The translations under genes and the position numbers were made by a program. 64,000 bases of DNA. Source: Methylocystis silviterrae (GTDB lineage Bacteria; Pseudomonadota; Alphaproteobacteria; Rhizobiales; Beijerinckiaceae). Shown here piece by piece: positions 52,578 to 59,827 of the stretch. The notes below the pieces were generated by a model, which was not told the DNA's origin, made no database searches, and was given only the letters and a program-made list of their open reading frames with translations. The first letter of the stretch is position 1; the number at the start of each line of letters is the position of its first letter. Location: contig NZ_JABVWW010000005.1 of the NCBI RefSeq assembly GCF_013350005.1, forward strand, positions 124,001 through 188,000, given 5' to 3'.

Positions 52578-52954
52578 ATTTGTCTCCACGAGGCGCCGGC
52601 GGCGGCCGGACACAGGATTTTCTCGGCAAGGGTCGCGCAAAGGGCCGCTTCTTCTCGGCGAGAAGTTTTCACCTTAAGGCTTCCCTTTGTCACCAATGTA
52701 AATCGCGACGGGAGAATGTCATCTGCGGGCGAACCGGGGCCGCCGCAGCCGCGCCTTGTCGCGCGCCATCCGAGCAGGCATGCTCAGCAAGCTGAGCCGT
52801 CGCGATTCAGATCAGTCGATACGCTTGTCATGCGACGAGCTCATGGGCTGCGTCGTTTGCTTTGGCCGATAGGGCTGAGCGCTCGAAGCGGAACCACTGG
52901 GACGGCGATCGCCGTCCCGATTGCGACACAGAGTCAGAACAGCGGGGGCTGGTA
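52578..52954. promoter_or_regulatory. Divergent promoter region of mntH and the oxalate decarboxylase gene
   Basis: 377 bases without a supported gene. It holds two palindromes: GCTCAG-CAAG-CTGAGC near 52781-52796 and a 20-base perfect one at 52899-52918. Promoters in both directions should be here; none could be assigned with confidence. Confidence 0.45.
52899..52918. promoter_or_regulatory. 20-bp perfect palindrome, candidate operator of the oxalate decarboxylase gene
   Basis: GGGACGGCGATCGCCGTCCC is self-complementary over all 20 bases with no spacer and ends 36 bases before the ATG at 52955, a promoter-proximal position typical of a dimeric repressor or activator site. Confidence 0.55.
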
Positions 52955-54061
52955 ATGTTCTCATTGACGATCCCGATAAGCTCGGAAGGCGGACATACGA
53001 GCTTCCATAATAATGTGCCCGATCCCGTGACATCGGGCGCCGAGCTGCCGACGTTCAAATTCGAGCTTGAAAAATCTCAAGGACGCGTCGACGGCGCCAG
53101 CTATGGCAAGGAAGCGACCGTCGCTCAGCTGCCGATCTCCAAGGATATCGCCGGCGTTTCAATGCGCATGGAGCAAGGCGTGATGCGCGAGCTGCACTGG
53201 CACGCGACCGCGGCCGAATGGGGGTTCGTCACCGAGGGACGCGTGCGCACCACCGTCATTGATCCGGCGGGATGCTCGGAGACCAATGACTTCGAGGCGG
53301 GCGATCTTTGGTATTTTCCGCGCGGCCATGGCCATGTCATCGAGACGCTGGGAAAAGACCTGTGTCATTTCATCCTTGTCTTCGACAATGGCTACTTCTC
53401 GGAGTTCGGCACGTTCAGCATCAGCGACTGGATCGGCCATGCGCCCAAGGAGCTGCTCGCCAAGAATTTCGGCGTCCCGGCGTCGACTTTCGACAGTTTC
53501 CCCAAGCAGGAAGTCTATTTCGCCAGGGGCAATATTCCGCCGGAGACCCCCGCGCGACCGCTGCAGGGATGGAAGCCGCCGCCGCTGACCCACAAATACA
53601 GCCTTCTGTCGCAAAAGCCCTATGAGACGTTTCCGGGTGGAATCGAGTGGCGCGTCGACGGATCGCAATTCCCGATTTCCACGACGATGACCGGCGTCGT
53701 TCTGGAAATGGAGCCCGGCGCGCTTCGCGAATTGCATTGGCACCCCAATGCTTCCGAATGGCAATATGTGCTGAGCGGACAGCTTTGCGTCACGCTGTTT
53801 GGATCAAAGGGCCGCTGGCGCCAGGAGACGTTCTCGAAGGGCGACGTCGGCTATATTCCCCAGGGCATGGGTCATTCGCTCGAAAATGTCGGGACTGAGA
53901 AGGTGCGCGTGCTGATCGTCTTCAACAACGCCCATTATCAGACGATCGATCTGTCACAATGGATCGCCGGCAATCCGACGGACATTCTCGCGACGAATTT
54001 CGGGCAGGATGCGTCGGTCTTCGAGAAATTCCCGCGCAGGGACGTCTTCATGACGAAGTGA
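52955..54061 (+). CDS. oxdC: Oxalate decarboxylase-type bicupin
   Basis: 368 residues with two cupin domains. The first has RELHWHATAAEWGF (His, His, Glu) and GHGHVIE (His) as one Mn site, the second RELHWHPNASEWQY and QGMGHSLE as the other. Both match OxdC, which converts oxalate to formate and CO2 with Mn and O2. The flexible lid that is SENST in the Bacillus enzyme reads SEFGT here; the catalytic Glu is kept but two neighbours differ. No signal or Tat peptide is seen with this start, unlike many proteobacterial members. GGGGG lies seven bases before the ATG. Confidence 0.87.
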   Translation: MFSLTIPISSEGGHTSFHNNVPDPVTSGAELPTFKFELEKSQGRVDGASYGKEATVAQLPISKDIAGVSMRMEQGVMRELHWHATAAEWGFVTEGRVRTTVIDPAGCSETNDFEAGDLWYFPRGHGHVIETLGKDLCHFILVFDNGYFSEFGTFSISDWIGHAPKELLAKNFGVPASTFDSFPKQEVYFARGNIPPETPARPLQGWKPPPLTHKYSLLSQKPYETFPGGIEWRVDGSQFPISTTMTGVVLEMEPGALRELHWHPNASEWQYVLSGQLCVTLFGSKGRWRQETFSKGDVGYIPQGMGHSLENVGTEKVRVLIVFNNAHYQTIDLSQWIAGNPTDILATNFGQDASVFEKFPRRDVFMTK

Positions 54062-54091
54062 GTAATACGAAATCCGTTTGAACGGCGCGGA

Positions 54092-54197
54092 TGTCATTCC
54101 CGACGCGCGCAATGCGCGCGATCGGGAATCCAGAGCGCCACGATCCTTGTTGTGACTCTGGATTCCCGGTCAGGCCTTTGGCCTGCCGGGAATGACA
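54092..54197. repeat. Nested palindromic repeat (MITE/REP-like) with multiple hairpins
   Basis: The outer arms TGTCATTCCCG and CGGGAATGACA enclose a 13-bp perfect pair CGGGAATCCAGAG/CTCTGGATTCCCG. Two small hairpins (GCGCGC-AAT-GCGCGC and CAGGCC-TTT-GGCCTG) sit in the shoulders. It lies 30 bases after the oxdC stop, between convergent genes, and resembles dispersed CATTCCCG repeats of Hyphomicrobiales. Confidence 0.75.
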
Positions 54198-54266
54198 CTC
54201 TCCGAGCAAACGGATGAGCCGGTTTCCGTATAAGAGGCGCGTGTGAGCGCGCCTCGACCGCGCCCG

Positions 54267-55361
54267 TCACTTGCTGATCTTTCGCAGCAGCGCCTCGAGC
54301 CCTTCGGGGAAAATCAGATCGTGCGAGACCGCGATCTCGTCCGCGCTCCACCAGCGCCAGCCGAGCACATGGATTTTTTCCTCCTCGGTCAGGTCGCGCG
54401 GCTCGACCGCGAAGCGTTCGGTGCGGATGAGATAGTAGCGCTCCACCGCCTGATGCCAGTCGTCACCGATCTCCATCGGAAATTCGCGCGTCGCGACGAC
54501 CGGACCGGGATCGAGAACGGTGAGGCCCGTCTCTTCATAGACCTCCCGACGCAGCGCCGACTCGAAGCTCTCGCCTTCCATCACCGCGCCGCCCGGCGTC
54601 GCCCAGAAGTGATGATGTCCGAGCGCGAGAAAATGCGGCGTGAGCCCGCCGGCGTAGCGCATCAGCAGGACGTCGTCATCCTGGTCGACGATCAGCGCGC
54701 GCGCGGCCTCGCGGCGCGGCAGCGCGCGGCCATCCCATGGCGCGGCGATTTCGGCGCGTCCCTCCGGCGTCGCCCAGTCGACGAGCGTCCATTTGCCGTC
54801 GTCATAGGCGATCCAATTCGGCGTGGCGTTGAGCACCGGATGCTCGCGCTTTTCGTCGAGCCTCTTGCCCGCGGCGAGCCGCCAGGCGATGTCGAGCACG
54901 CCGGCATGAGCGACGACCAGCACGGTCTCGCCGGCGCTTTCCTTGGCGATCTGGGTCAAGGCCTTGCGCACCCGCGCGGCGAAATGTTCCAGGCTTTCGC
55001 CTTGCGGCGCGGCGAAATCCGGCCGGCGCGTCAGATAGTTCGGATAGATGTCGGCGTGCGTCGCCTGCACTTCCGCATGCGTGTGGCCCTGCCAAATGCC
55101 GTCGTCCTTCTCGCGCAGGGCCGGGGTCTTGGCGACGTCGAGGCCGCGCGCGCCGGCGATCGGCGTCGCTGTCGCGAGCGCGCGGCGCAGGTCGCTCGAA
55201 TAGACTCTGTCGAAATGCGCGCCGGCGAGTTCCTTCGCCAGGGCGGCCGCCTGCGCGCGTCCGCGCGCGTTCAGCGCAATGTCGAACTGGCCCTGAAAGC
55301 GCCTTTCGATATTCCAATTGGTCTCGCCGTGGCGCGCGAGACACAGAAGCGTGCGAGGCAT
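54267..55361 (-). CDS. Histidine phosphatase-Nudix hydrolase fusion
   Basis: 364 residues. Residues 1-200 are a phosphoglycerate mutase-like phosphatase: CLARHGETNWN with the RHG catalytic His, DRVYSSDLRRA and VVAHAGVLDIAW with the second His. Residues ~215-364 are a Nudix hydrolase with the full Nudix box GGAVMEGESFESALRREVYE and then ETGL. The two halves could act in sequence on a phosphorylated nucleotide compound; in some bacteria similar pairs remove terminal phosphates from nucleotide or sugar derivatives. The substrate is unknown. Cytoplasmic, single gene. Confidence 0.87.
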   Translation of the reverse strand: MPRTLLCLARHGETNWNIERRFQGQFDIALNARGRAQAAALAKELAGAHFDRVYSSDLRRALATATPIAGARGLDVAKTPALREKDDGIWQGHTHAEVQATHADIYPNYLTRRPDFAAPQGESLEHFAARVRKALTQIAKESAGETVLVVAHAGVLDIAWRLAAGKRLDEKREHPVLNATPNWIAYDDGKWTLVDWATPEGRAEIAAPWDGRALPRREAARALIVDQDDDVLLMRYAGGLTPHFLALGHHHFWATPGGAVMEGESFESALRREVYEETGLTVLDPGPVVATREFPMEIGDDWHQAVERYYLIRTERFAVEPRDLTEEEKIHVLGWRWWSADEIAVSHDLIFPEGLEALLRKISK

Positions 55362-55563
55362 GTCGTTTCGGATTTAAGGCGCAGGGGTCGCTGTGCAACG
55401 CCGCCGGGCGTCTACGCCTGCGGCGTCCGGCGTTCTAGGGCCTTGCAGTGCAAAAGTCAGTCCGCATTCGCGGGGTCGCGGCGAATAATCGCAAGCGCAT
55501 GGGCGCGCGCCGCGCAAAAGAGTCCCTCGCGTTATCGCGCAGGCCTGCTATAAGCCTTTGATA

Positions 55564-55588
55564 TAGATCACGCATTTGGCGTGATCTA
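55564..55588. terminator. 10-bp perfect hairpin overlapping the stop codon of the 84-residue gene
   Basis: TAGATCACGC-ATTTG-GCGTGATCTA; on the minus strand the first three bases are the TAG stop of the upstream gene. There is no clear U-tract, so it may act as a 3' stabiliser or bidirectional terminator rather than a classic intrinsic terminator. Confidence 0.5.
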
Positions 55589-55840
55589 ATGTCTCAAGCC
55601 GGTGGTGAATTCCCCCGCCCGCAGCCTCGCGGGCAGCGTTTCGGCGAAGACCGCCACCGATTCCTCGCCATAGGTCGCCACCAGTTCGCGCAACGCCGCG
55701 CAGAGGGCGGCATGCGCGAAGGAATCGCTTTCGATCCCCGCGAGAATCGCCTCGGCGAAAGCCTCGGTGACATAGGCGAGGGCCGCTCGGTGCTGGTCCC
55801 CGCCCAAGTCGTAGAGCGAGGCGACGTTCAATTCGTTCAT
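55586..55840 (-). CDS. Small conserved-looking hypothetical protein
   Basis: 84 residues, helical, acidic, with no membrane segment: NELNVASLYDLGGDQHRAAL, then AYVTEAFAEAILAGIESDSF and LVATYGEESVAVFAETL. No family recognised. Codon use and GC at third positions look like the neighbouring genes, and the ORF is framed by a repeat on the upstream side and a hairpin containing its TAG on the downstream side, which argues that it is real. The role is unknown. Confidence 0.55.
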   Translation of the reverse strand: MNELNVASLYDLGGDQHRAALAYVTEAFAEAILAGIESDSFAHAALCAALRELVATYGEESVAVFAETLPARLRAGEFTTGLRH

Positions 55841-55914
55841 GACGCCACTCTAGAGAAGCCGCCCGCGCCGCGCGAGGCGACGCTCGCCGAAAGGTTAATT
55901 TCGCACATCGGCGC

Positions 55915-56030
55915 TTAGAGCAGGTTCCGAAAAAGTTGACAGACTTTTTCGATGAGAACCTGCTCCAATATTTTGATTTTGAGCGATTCCTTATCGATCA
56001 CATGATTCCATGCGATCGGGAAGCGCTCTA
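55915..56030. repeat. Two-hairpin intergenic repeat A, copy 3
   Basis: Same orientation as copy 1 and nearly identical over 115 bases; the second hairpin has one mismatch (GATCACATG/CATGCGATC). Its end TAGAGCGCTTCCC on the minus strand supplies the stop codon of the TIGR02301-type gene. Confidence 0.85.
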
Positions 56031-56621
56031 GGGGTTTCCGTAGCGATAGGTGATGTCGCGGGTCAGCCGGGAGGCCTCCGCCAGATAGCGGGAGATCACC
56101 GTCTTGGCGTTGGGCGTGCAGGCGCGATAGGTCAGCTCATAGCCGCGAAATCCGTGGTTGAAGGACGCCATGAGCCTCTGGCGGCGCGCGCCGCTGGGGG
56201 CGTCGGCGTCGAGCAGCGCCGACATCTTCCCCCGCCATTCCTCGCCGTCGCCCGACCCGCAGAGGTCGCGCAGGAAGGCCAGCGCGCCGAGGACCTCCGA
56301 GAGCCGCGTGATCTGGGGATCATAGGGTGGCGGCGGCCCCTCCGGCCCGCTCGGCGCTCCGGTCGCCCCTGGCGCGCCCGGAGCCTGCTGATTTTGACCC
56401 TTCGTCTGGGTCTGCGCGGCGCCGTCTCGCTTGCGCGGCGGCGGACGCTCGGATCGCCGCGGTTCGGGCGCCCGCCGGTAACGGCGGGAGCCGTCGAAGC
56501 CGCCGAAGAGGAAATCGAAGGGGTCCTGGGCGGCGGCCTCGGCCGAAAAAAGCGCCGCGGCCGCCGCCGCAGCGAGCGCCGCCGTCGCGCGCTTTGCACG
56601 CGCCCTCATGGGTGCCGTCAT
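56028..56621 (-). CDS. Exported TIGR02301-family protein
   Basis: 197 residues: an Ala-rich signal peptide ([20 protein letters not shown]), a low-complexity Pro/Arg/Gln linker (residues 45-100), and a C-terminal domain with [16 protein letters not shown] and [20 protein letters not shown] typical of TIGR02301 proteins of alphaproteobacteria. These are periplasmic proteins of unknown function. The ATG at 56621 overlaps the pdxH stop by four bases and has AAGGAG upstream, so it is co-transcribed with pdxH. The TAG stop is contributed by repeat A. Longer open frames upstream are shadows of pdxH. Confidence 0.82.
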   Translation of the reverse strand: MTAPMRARAKRATAALAAAAAAALFSAEAAAQDPFDFLFGGFDGSRRYRRAPEPRRSERPPPRKRDGAAQTQTKGQNQQAPGAPGATGAPSGPEGPPPPYDPQITRLSEVLGALAFLRDLCGSGDGEEWRGKMSALLDADAPSGARRQRLMASFNHGFRGYELTYRACTPNAKTVISRYLAEASRLTRDITYRYGNP

Positions 56622-57250
56622 GGGTAGAGCCGCTCCTTTTGCCAATCTTGGCCCGGCTCGGCCCGGAAAAAGCGGACGCGGTCGTGGAGCCGGAACGGCC
56701 GATCGGACCAGAATTCCATCGCGACCGGCGCGATTCGAAAGCCGCGCCAATAAGGCGGGCGGGGAATGCCGCCCAACGCATATTTTGCGGCGAAGACGGC
56801 GACGGACTTTTCGAGCGCGAACCGGCTTTCCAGCGGGCGCGACTGTTGGCTCGCCCAGGCGCCAATGCGGGAATCGCGCGGCCGGCTGGCGAAATATTCG
56901 TCCGCCTCGGCGTCGCTGACGCGGCTGACGGGTCCGCGCAGCCGCACCTGCCGGCGAAGCGACTTCCAATGAAAGAGCCCTGCCGCCTGCATATTGGCCT
57001 CGAGTTGGCGCCCTTTGGCGCTCTCGGCGTTGGTGTAGAAGACGAAGCCCTCTGGCGTCCATTCCTTCAGGAGCACCATGCGCGCGTCGGGCAGGCCGTG
57101 CGCGTCGGCCGTCGCCAAGACCATCGCCTCGGGATCGTTCGGCTCTTTGAGTTTGGCCTCCTGGAACCATTGGCCAAACAATGCGAAAGGTTCGGCGGCC
57201 TCGACAAAGTCACCCGGCGTTAACGCGTTCAAGCGAAAATCCTTTCTCAA
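56618..57250 (-). CDS. pdxH: Pyridoxamine 5'-phosphate oxidase
   Basis: 210 residues, full length: [20 protein letters not shown] (FMN-binding start), [56 protein letters not shown] and a C-terminal [17 protein letters not shown], all PdxH motifs. It oxidises pyridoxine or pyridoxamine phosphate to the active cofactor PLP, using FMN and O2, in the cytoplasm. PLP is used among others by the GcvP proteins encoded nearby. The gene is divergent from the lipoprotein gene at 57334. Confidence 0.95.
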   Translation of the reverse strand: MRKDFRLNALTPGDFVEAAEPFALFGQWFQEAKLKEPNDPEAMVLATADAHGLPDARMVLLKEWTPEGFVFYTNAESAKGRQLEANMQAAGLFHWKSLRRQVRLRGPVSRVSDAEADEYFASRPRDSRIGAWASQQSRPLESRFALEKSVAVFAAKYALGGIPRPPYWRGFRIAPVAMEFWSDRPFRLHDRVRFFRAEPGQDWQKERLYP

Positions 57251-57333
57251 GCCGATTCAAAGATCGGCGCTTCAAAGGTGGCGCTTTGCACTTCCAGTGC
57301 GTCAGACATACCGCCGCTTGCGTCATTGCTCAA

Positions 57334-57783
57334 ATGTCGCGCGGCGCAACGCTCATCGTCCTGACGGCGACGGCCGGCGGCCTCGCCGGCTGCTCGATCG
57401 CCGTGCCCATGGCCTCGGACCCTTCCGTCATGTGGAATTCGGAGCGCGTCACGTCGGACGTCACAAGCGCGATTCCAAAATCTCCTCCCAAACTCTCCGG
57501 CGCGCTCGATTCGGAAGATCAGCGCCGGGCCATCGCGGCGCTGAGCACCGCGCTCGATCCGCAAGGAAGCGGGACGAGCGTCAATTGGGACAATCCGCAG
57601 AGCGGCGCCAAGGGCTCCTTCACGCCGGTGGGCCAGCCCTATCCGCTGGAAGGCAGAATCTGCCGCGCCTTTCATGGCGACATCGTCGTGAAAGAGACTG
57701 AGGAAAGCTTTCAGGGCGCGGCCTGTCGGGAAAAAACCGCCGAATGGGCGCTCACCGAGGTGAAGCGCTCCAGGAAAGGATGA
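57334..57783 (+). CDS. Surface-antigen-like lipoprotein (RT0821/Lpp0805 type)
   Basis: 149 residues. The N-terminus ATLIVLTATAGGLAGCSIAVP ends with a lipobox (LAGC), so the mature protein should be anchored by Cys. The C-terminal half has ALDPQGSGTSVNWDNPQSGAKG, typical of the 17-kDa surface antigen or RT0821-like family in alphaproteobacteria, then a CRAF/ACREK pair of Cys. It probably sits in the outer membrane. A longer open frame starts at 57181, but the ATG at 57334 directly precedes the signal. Confidence 0.78.
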   Translation: MSRGATLIVLTATAGGLAGCSIAVPMASDPSVMWNSERVTSDVTSAIPKSPPKLSGALDSEDQRRAIAALSTALDPQGSGTSVNWDNPQSGAKGSFTPVGQPYPLEGRICRAFHGDIVVKETEESFQGAACREKTAEWALTEVKRSRKG

Positions 57784-57784
57784 C

Positions 57785-58069
57785 ATGTCGGCGCCCTTCG
57801 GCAAATGGCTCATTGTGACGACCATCGCCGCGATCCTCGCGATTCCGGCGTTCTTTTTCGTCGCGCGCGCCATCACGGCCTGGCGGCAAGGCTACGACTG
57901 GGCGGAAATGGATTGGGACGACAAGGGCCATACGTCGATGACGGATTTCCTGCGCGCCGCTGACGTGGGCAAGCGGCCGGTCGACGTCAATGGTCAGTCT
58001 TGCGTCGAATATTTCATCTATAGGGACGGCATCACGGTGAAGATCGTCTGTCCGCAACGCCGAAGCTAA
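57785..58069 (+). CDS. Small single-pass membrane protein
   Basis: 94 residues: one N-terminal hydrophobic helix (WLIVTTIAAILAIPAFFFVA), then a soluble acidic part (DWAEMDWDDKGHTSMTDFL) and a C-terminal Cys pair (SCVEYF, IVCPQ). No family recognised. It starts one base after the lipoprotein stop with AAAGGA upstream, so both are co-expressed. The mature part should face the periplasm. Its TAA overlaps the convergent FAD oxidoreductase stop by two bases. Confidence 0.65.
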   Translation: MSAPFGKWLIVTTIAAILAIPAFFFVARAITAWRQGYDWAEMDWDDKGHTSMTDFLRAADVGKRPVDVNGQSCVEYFIYRDGITVKIVCPQRRS

Positions 58070-59490
58070 AGCAACACACCCGGGTTGAGGATGCCGTTCG
58101 GGTCGAGCGCCGCCTTGATGGCGCGCATGGCGTCGAGCGCGACGGGGTCTTTCGTTTCGCTCAGGAGATCCCGCTTCAGCCGTCCGATCCCATGTTCGGC
58201 GGAAATCGAACCGCCGAACTCGTGCACGACGCCGTGCACGATGGCGTTGACCTCGGCCCAGCGCGCGATGAATTCCGCCTTATCGGCGCCGACAGGCTGC
58301 GAGACGTTATAGTGGATGTTGCCGTCGCCCATGTGGCCGAAGGGAACGGGCCGCGCCTGCGGAAAGGCGGCGCGCAGCCGTCGCCCAGCCTCCTCGATGA
58401 AGCGCGGAATCGTATTCACCGGAACGGCGATGTCGTGCTTGATCGAGCCCCCTTCACGCTTCTGGGCTTCCGACATGCTTTCGCGCAGCTTCCACAGGGC
58501 GCGCGCCTGATCCAGCGATTGCGCGAGCGTTGCATCTTGCGCCAAATCCGCCTCGATCGCCGCGGCGAGAATGTCGGCGGCGGCGCGCTCCGCTTCGCCA
58601 TCGGCGAAGGCGGCGAGCTCGATCAGCGCGTACCAGTCGTGCGGCTGCGCCAGAGGATCGCGCGTTCCGGGAATGTGACGCAGGACGAGCTCGAGGCCCT
58701 GCCGCGACACGAGCTCGAAGGCGTTGAGCATCGGACCCGCGCGGCCTTTGACGAAGTTCAGCAATTGCAGCGCCTGAGCGGGATCGCGAAGCCCGAGAAA
58801 GGCGACGGCGTGGGAGCGCGGGGGCGGGAAAAGCTTCAGCGTTGCGGCGGTGATGACGCCGAGCGTGCCTTCCGAGCCCACAAAAAGGCGCGTCAAATCG
58901 TAGCCGGTGTTGTCCTTGCGCAGGGCGCCGAGGGTCGAGAGCAGCCGTCCGTCGGCAAGCGCGACCTCAACGCCCAGCACCAAATCGCGCATCGAGCCAT
59001 AGGCGAGGACATGCACGCCGCCGGCGTTGGTCGCGAGATTGCCGCCGATGGTGCAGCTTCCTTCGGAGGCCAGCGAAAGCGGGAAATAGCGGTCGGCGGC
59101 CTGCGCGGCGTCTTGCGCCTGCGATAACGTTACGCCGGCCTCGACCGTCATCGCGTCGGCCGTCGCGTCGACGGCGCGAATCCGATTGAGCTTTTCCAGC
59201 GAAAGCACGACGGATGCGCCGCTTCGATCGGGGGTTTGTCCGCCAACGAGTCCGGTGTTGCCGCCTTGGGGCGTTACGGATGCGCCGGTTTCATTGCACA
59301 GCGCCAGGATTCGAGCGACTTCTTGCGGGGCGCTTGGCTTGAGAACGCAGAGCGCGCGGCCATGATAGAGGTCGCGAGGCTCAGCCAGGTAAGGGGACAT
59401 CGCCGTCGCATCCGTTACGACGGCCGCCTCGCCGACAATAGCCGCGAGACGAGAAAGCAAAAGAGGCGCGTCAGACCGAATGGCTGTCAC
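58066..59490 (-). CDS. FAD-binding dehydrogenase (GlcD/D-2-hydroxyglutarate dehydrogenase-like)
   Basis: 474 residues of the VAO family. FAD-binding segment VTPQGGNTGLVGGQTPDRSG (~80-100) and SEGSCTIGGNLATNAGGVHV, then FVGSEGTLGVITAATLKLFP; the cap domain has PFGHMGDGNIHYNVSQP with the conserved His and the C-terminus EHGIGRLKRDLL and ALDPNGILNPG. It oxidises a D-2-hydroxy acid such as D-lactate, glycolate or D-2-hydroxyglutarate. Since glycolate oxidase would need GlcE/GlcF partners and none is nearby, the single-subunit D-2-hydroxyglutarate or D-lactate type is more likely. Confidence 0.87.
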   Translation of the reverse strand: MTAIRSDAPLLLSRLAAIVGEAAVVTDATAMSPYLAEPRDLYHGRALCVLKPSAPQEVARILALCNETGASVTPQGGNTGLVGGQTPDRSGASVVLSLEKLNRIRAVDATADAMTVEAGVTLSQAQDAAQAADRYFPLSLASEGSCTIGGNLATNAGGVHVLAYGSMRDLVLGVEVALADGRLLSTLGALRKDNTGYDLTRLFVGSEGTLGVITAATLKLFPPPRSHAVAFLGLRDPAQALQLLNFVKGRAGPMLNAFELVSRQGLELVLRHIPGTRDPLAQPHDWYALIELAAFADGEAERAAADILAAAIEADLAQDATLAQSLDQARALWKLRESMSEAQKREGGSIKHDIAVPVNTIPRFIEEAGRRLRAAFPQARPVPFGHMGDGNIHYNVSQPVGADKAEFIARWAEVNAIVHGVVHEFGGSISAEHGIGRLKRDLLSETKDPVALDAMRAIKAALDPNGILNPGVLL

Positions 59491-59525
59491 AGTCAGTAAG
59501 ATGCGCCCTTTTTGTCGCGCTGTCC

Positions 59526-59645
59526 TTAGCGATAGTGACGGCGGCGATCATCTTTGCGGAGGGCGTAGACATAAGCGCGCATGGCGACCGGCGCGCTTGC
59601 GAGGACGATACTGCATAATGTCGCGGCGATAAGCGCATTCATCAT
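59526..59645 (-). CDS. Putative 39-residue membrane protein
   Basis: Short open frame beginning MMNALIAATLCSIVLASAPV, one hydrophobic helix followed by a basic tail (LRKDDRRRHYR). A perfect AAGGAG lies six bases upstream of the ATG at 59645, much stronger than most starts here, which is why I report it. The gene lies in the 337-base gap between the FAD dehydrogenase and the RNA methyltransferase genes. Function unknown; tools with a length cut-off would miss it. Confidence 0.55.
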   Translation of the reverse strand: MMNALIAATLCSIVLASAPVAMRAYVYALRKDDRRRHYR

Positions 59646-59827
59646 GACGTTCTCCTTCCAGACCACGGAAATCATTGAATTTCCGGCTACGCTGGACGAC
59701 TCGCAAATCCTATGCCTGATTTGGGCGGCCGGCAACTCCGCTTTGCCAGAACCCCGCCGCGCCTCGGCGTTTCTTGATTATCCTGTGACATTCTTGGCAC
59801 GCAAGAGCGGCGCAGGCCCCGACAATT

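Noticed and set aside
52578-52860. Possible Mn2+ (yybP-ykoY) riboswitch before the Nramp gene
   Set aside because: No conserved loop sequences seen in the minus-strand leader.
51222-52955. 577-codon plus-strand frame opposite the Nramp gene
   Set aside because: Its translation is a low-complexity mix of D/R/E/H; the opposite strand encodes a clear transporter.
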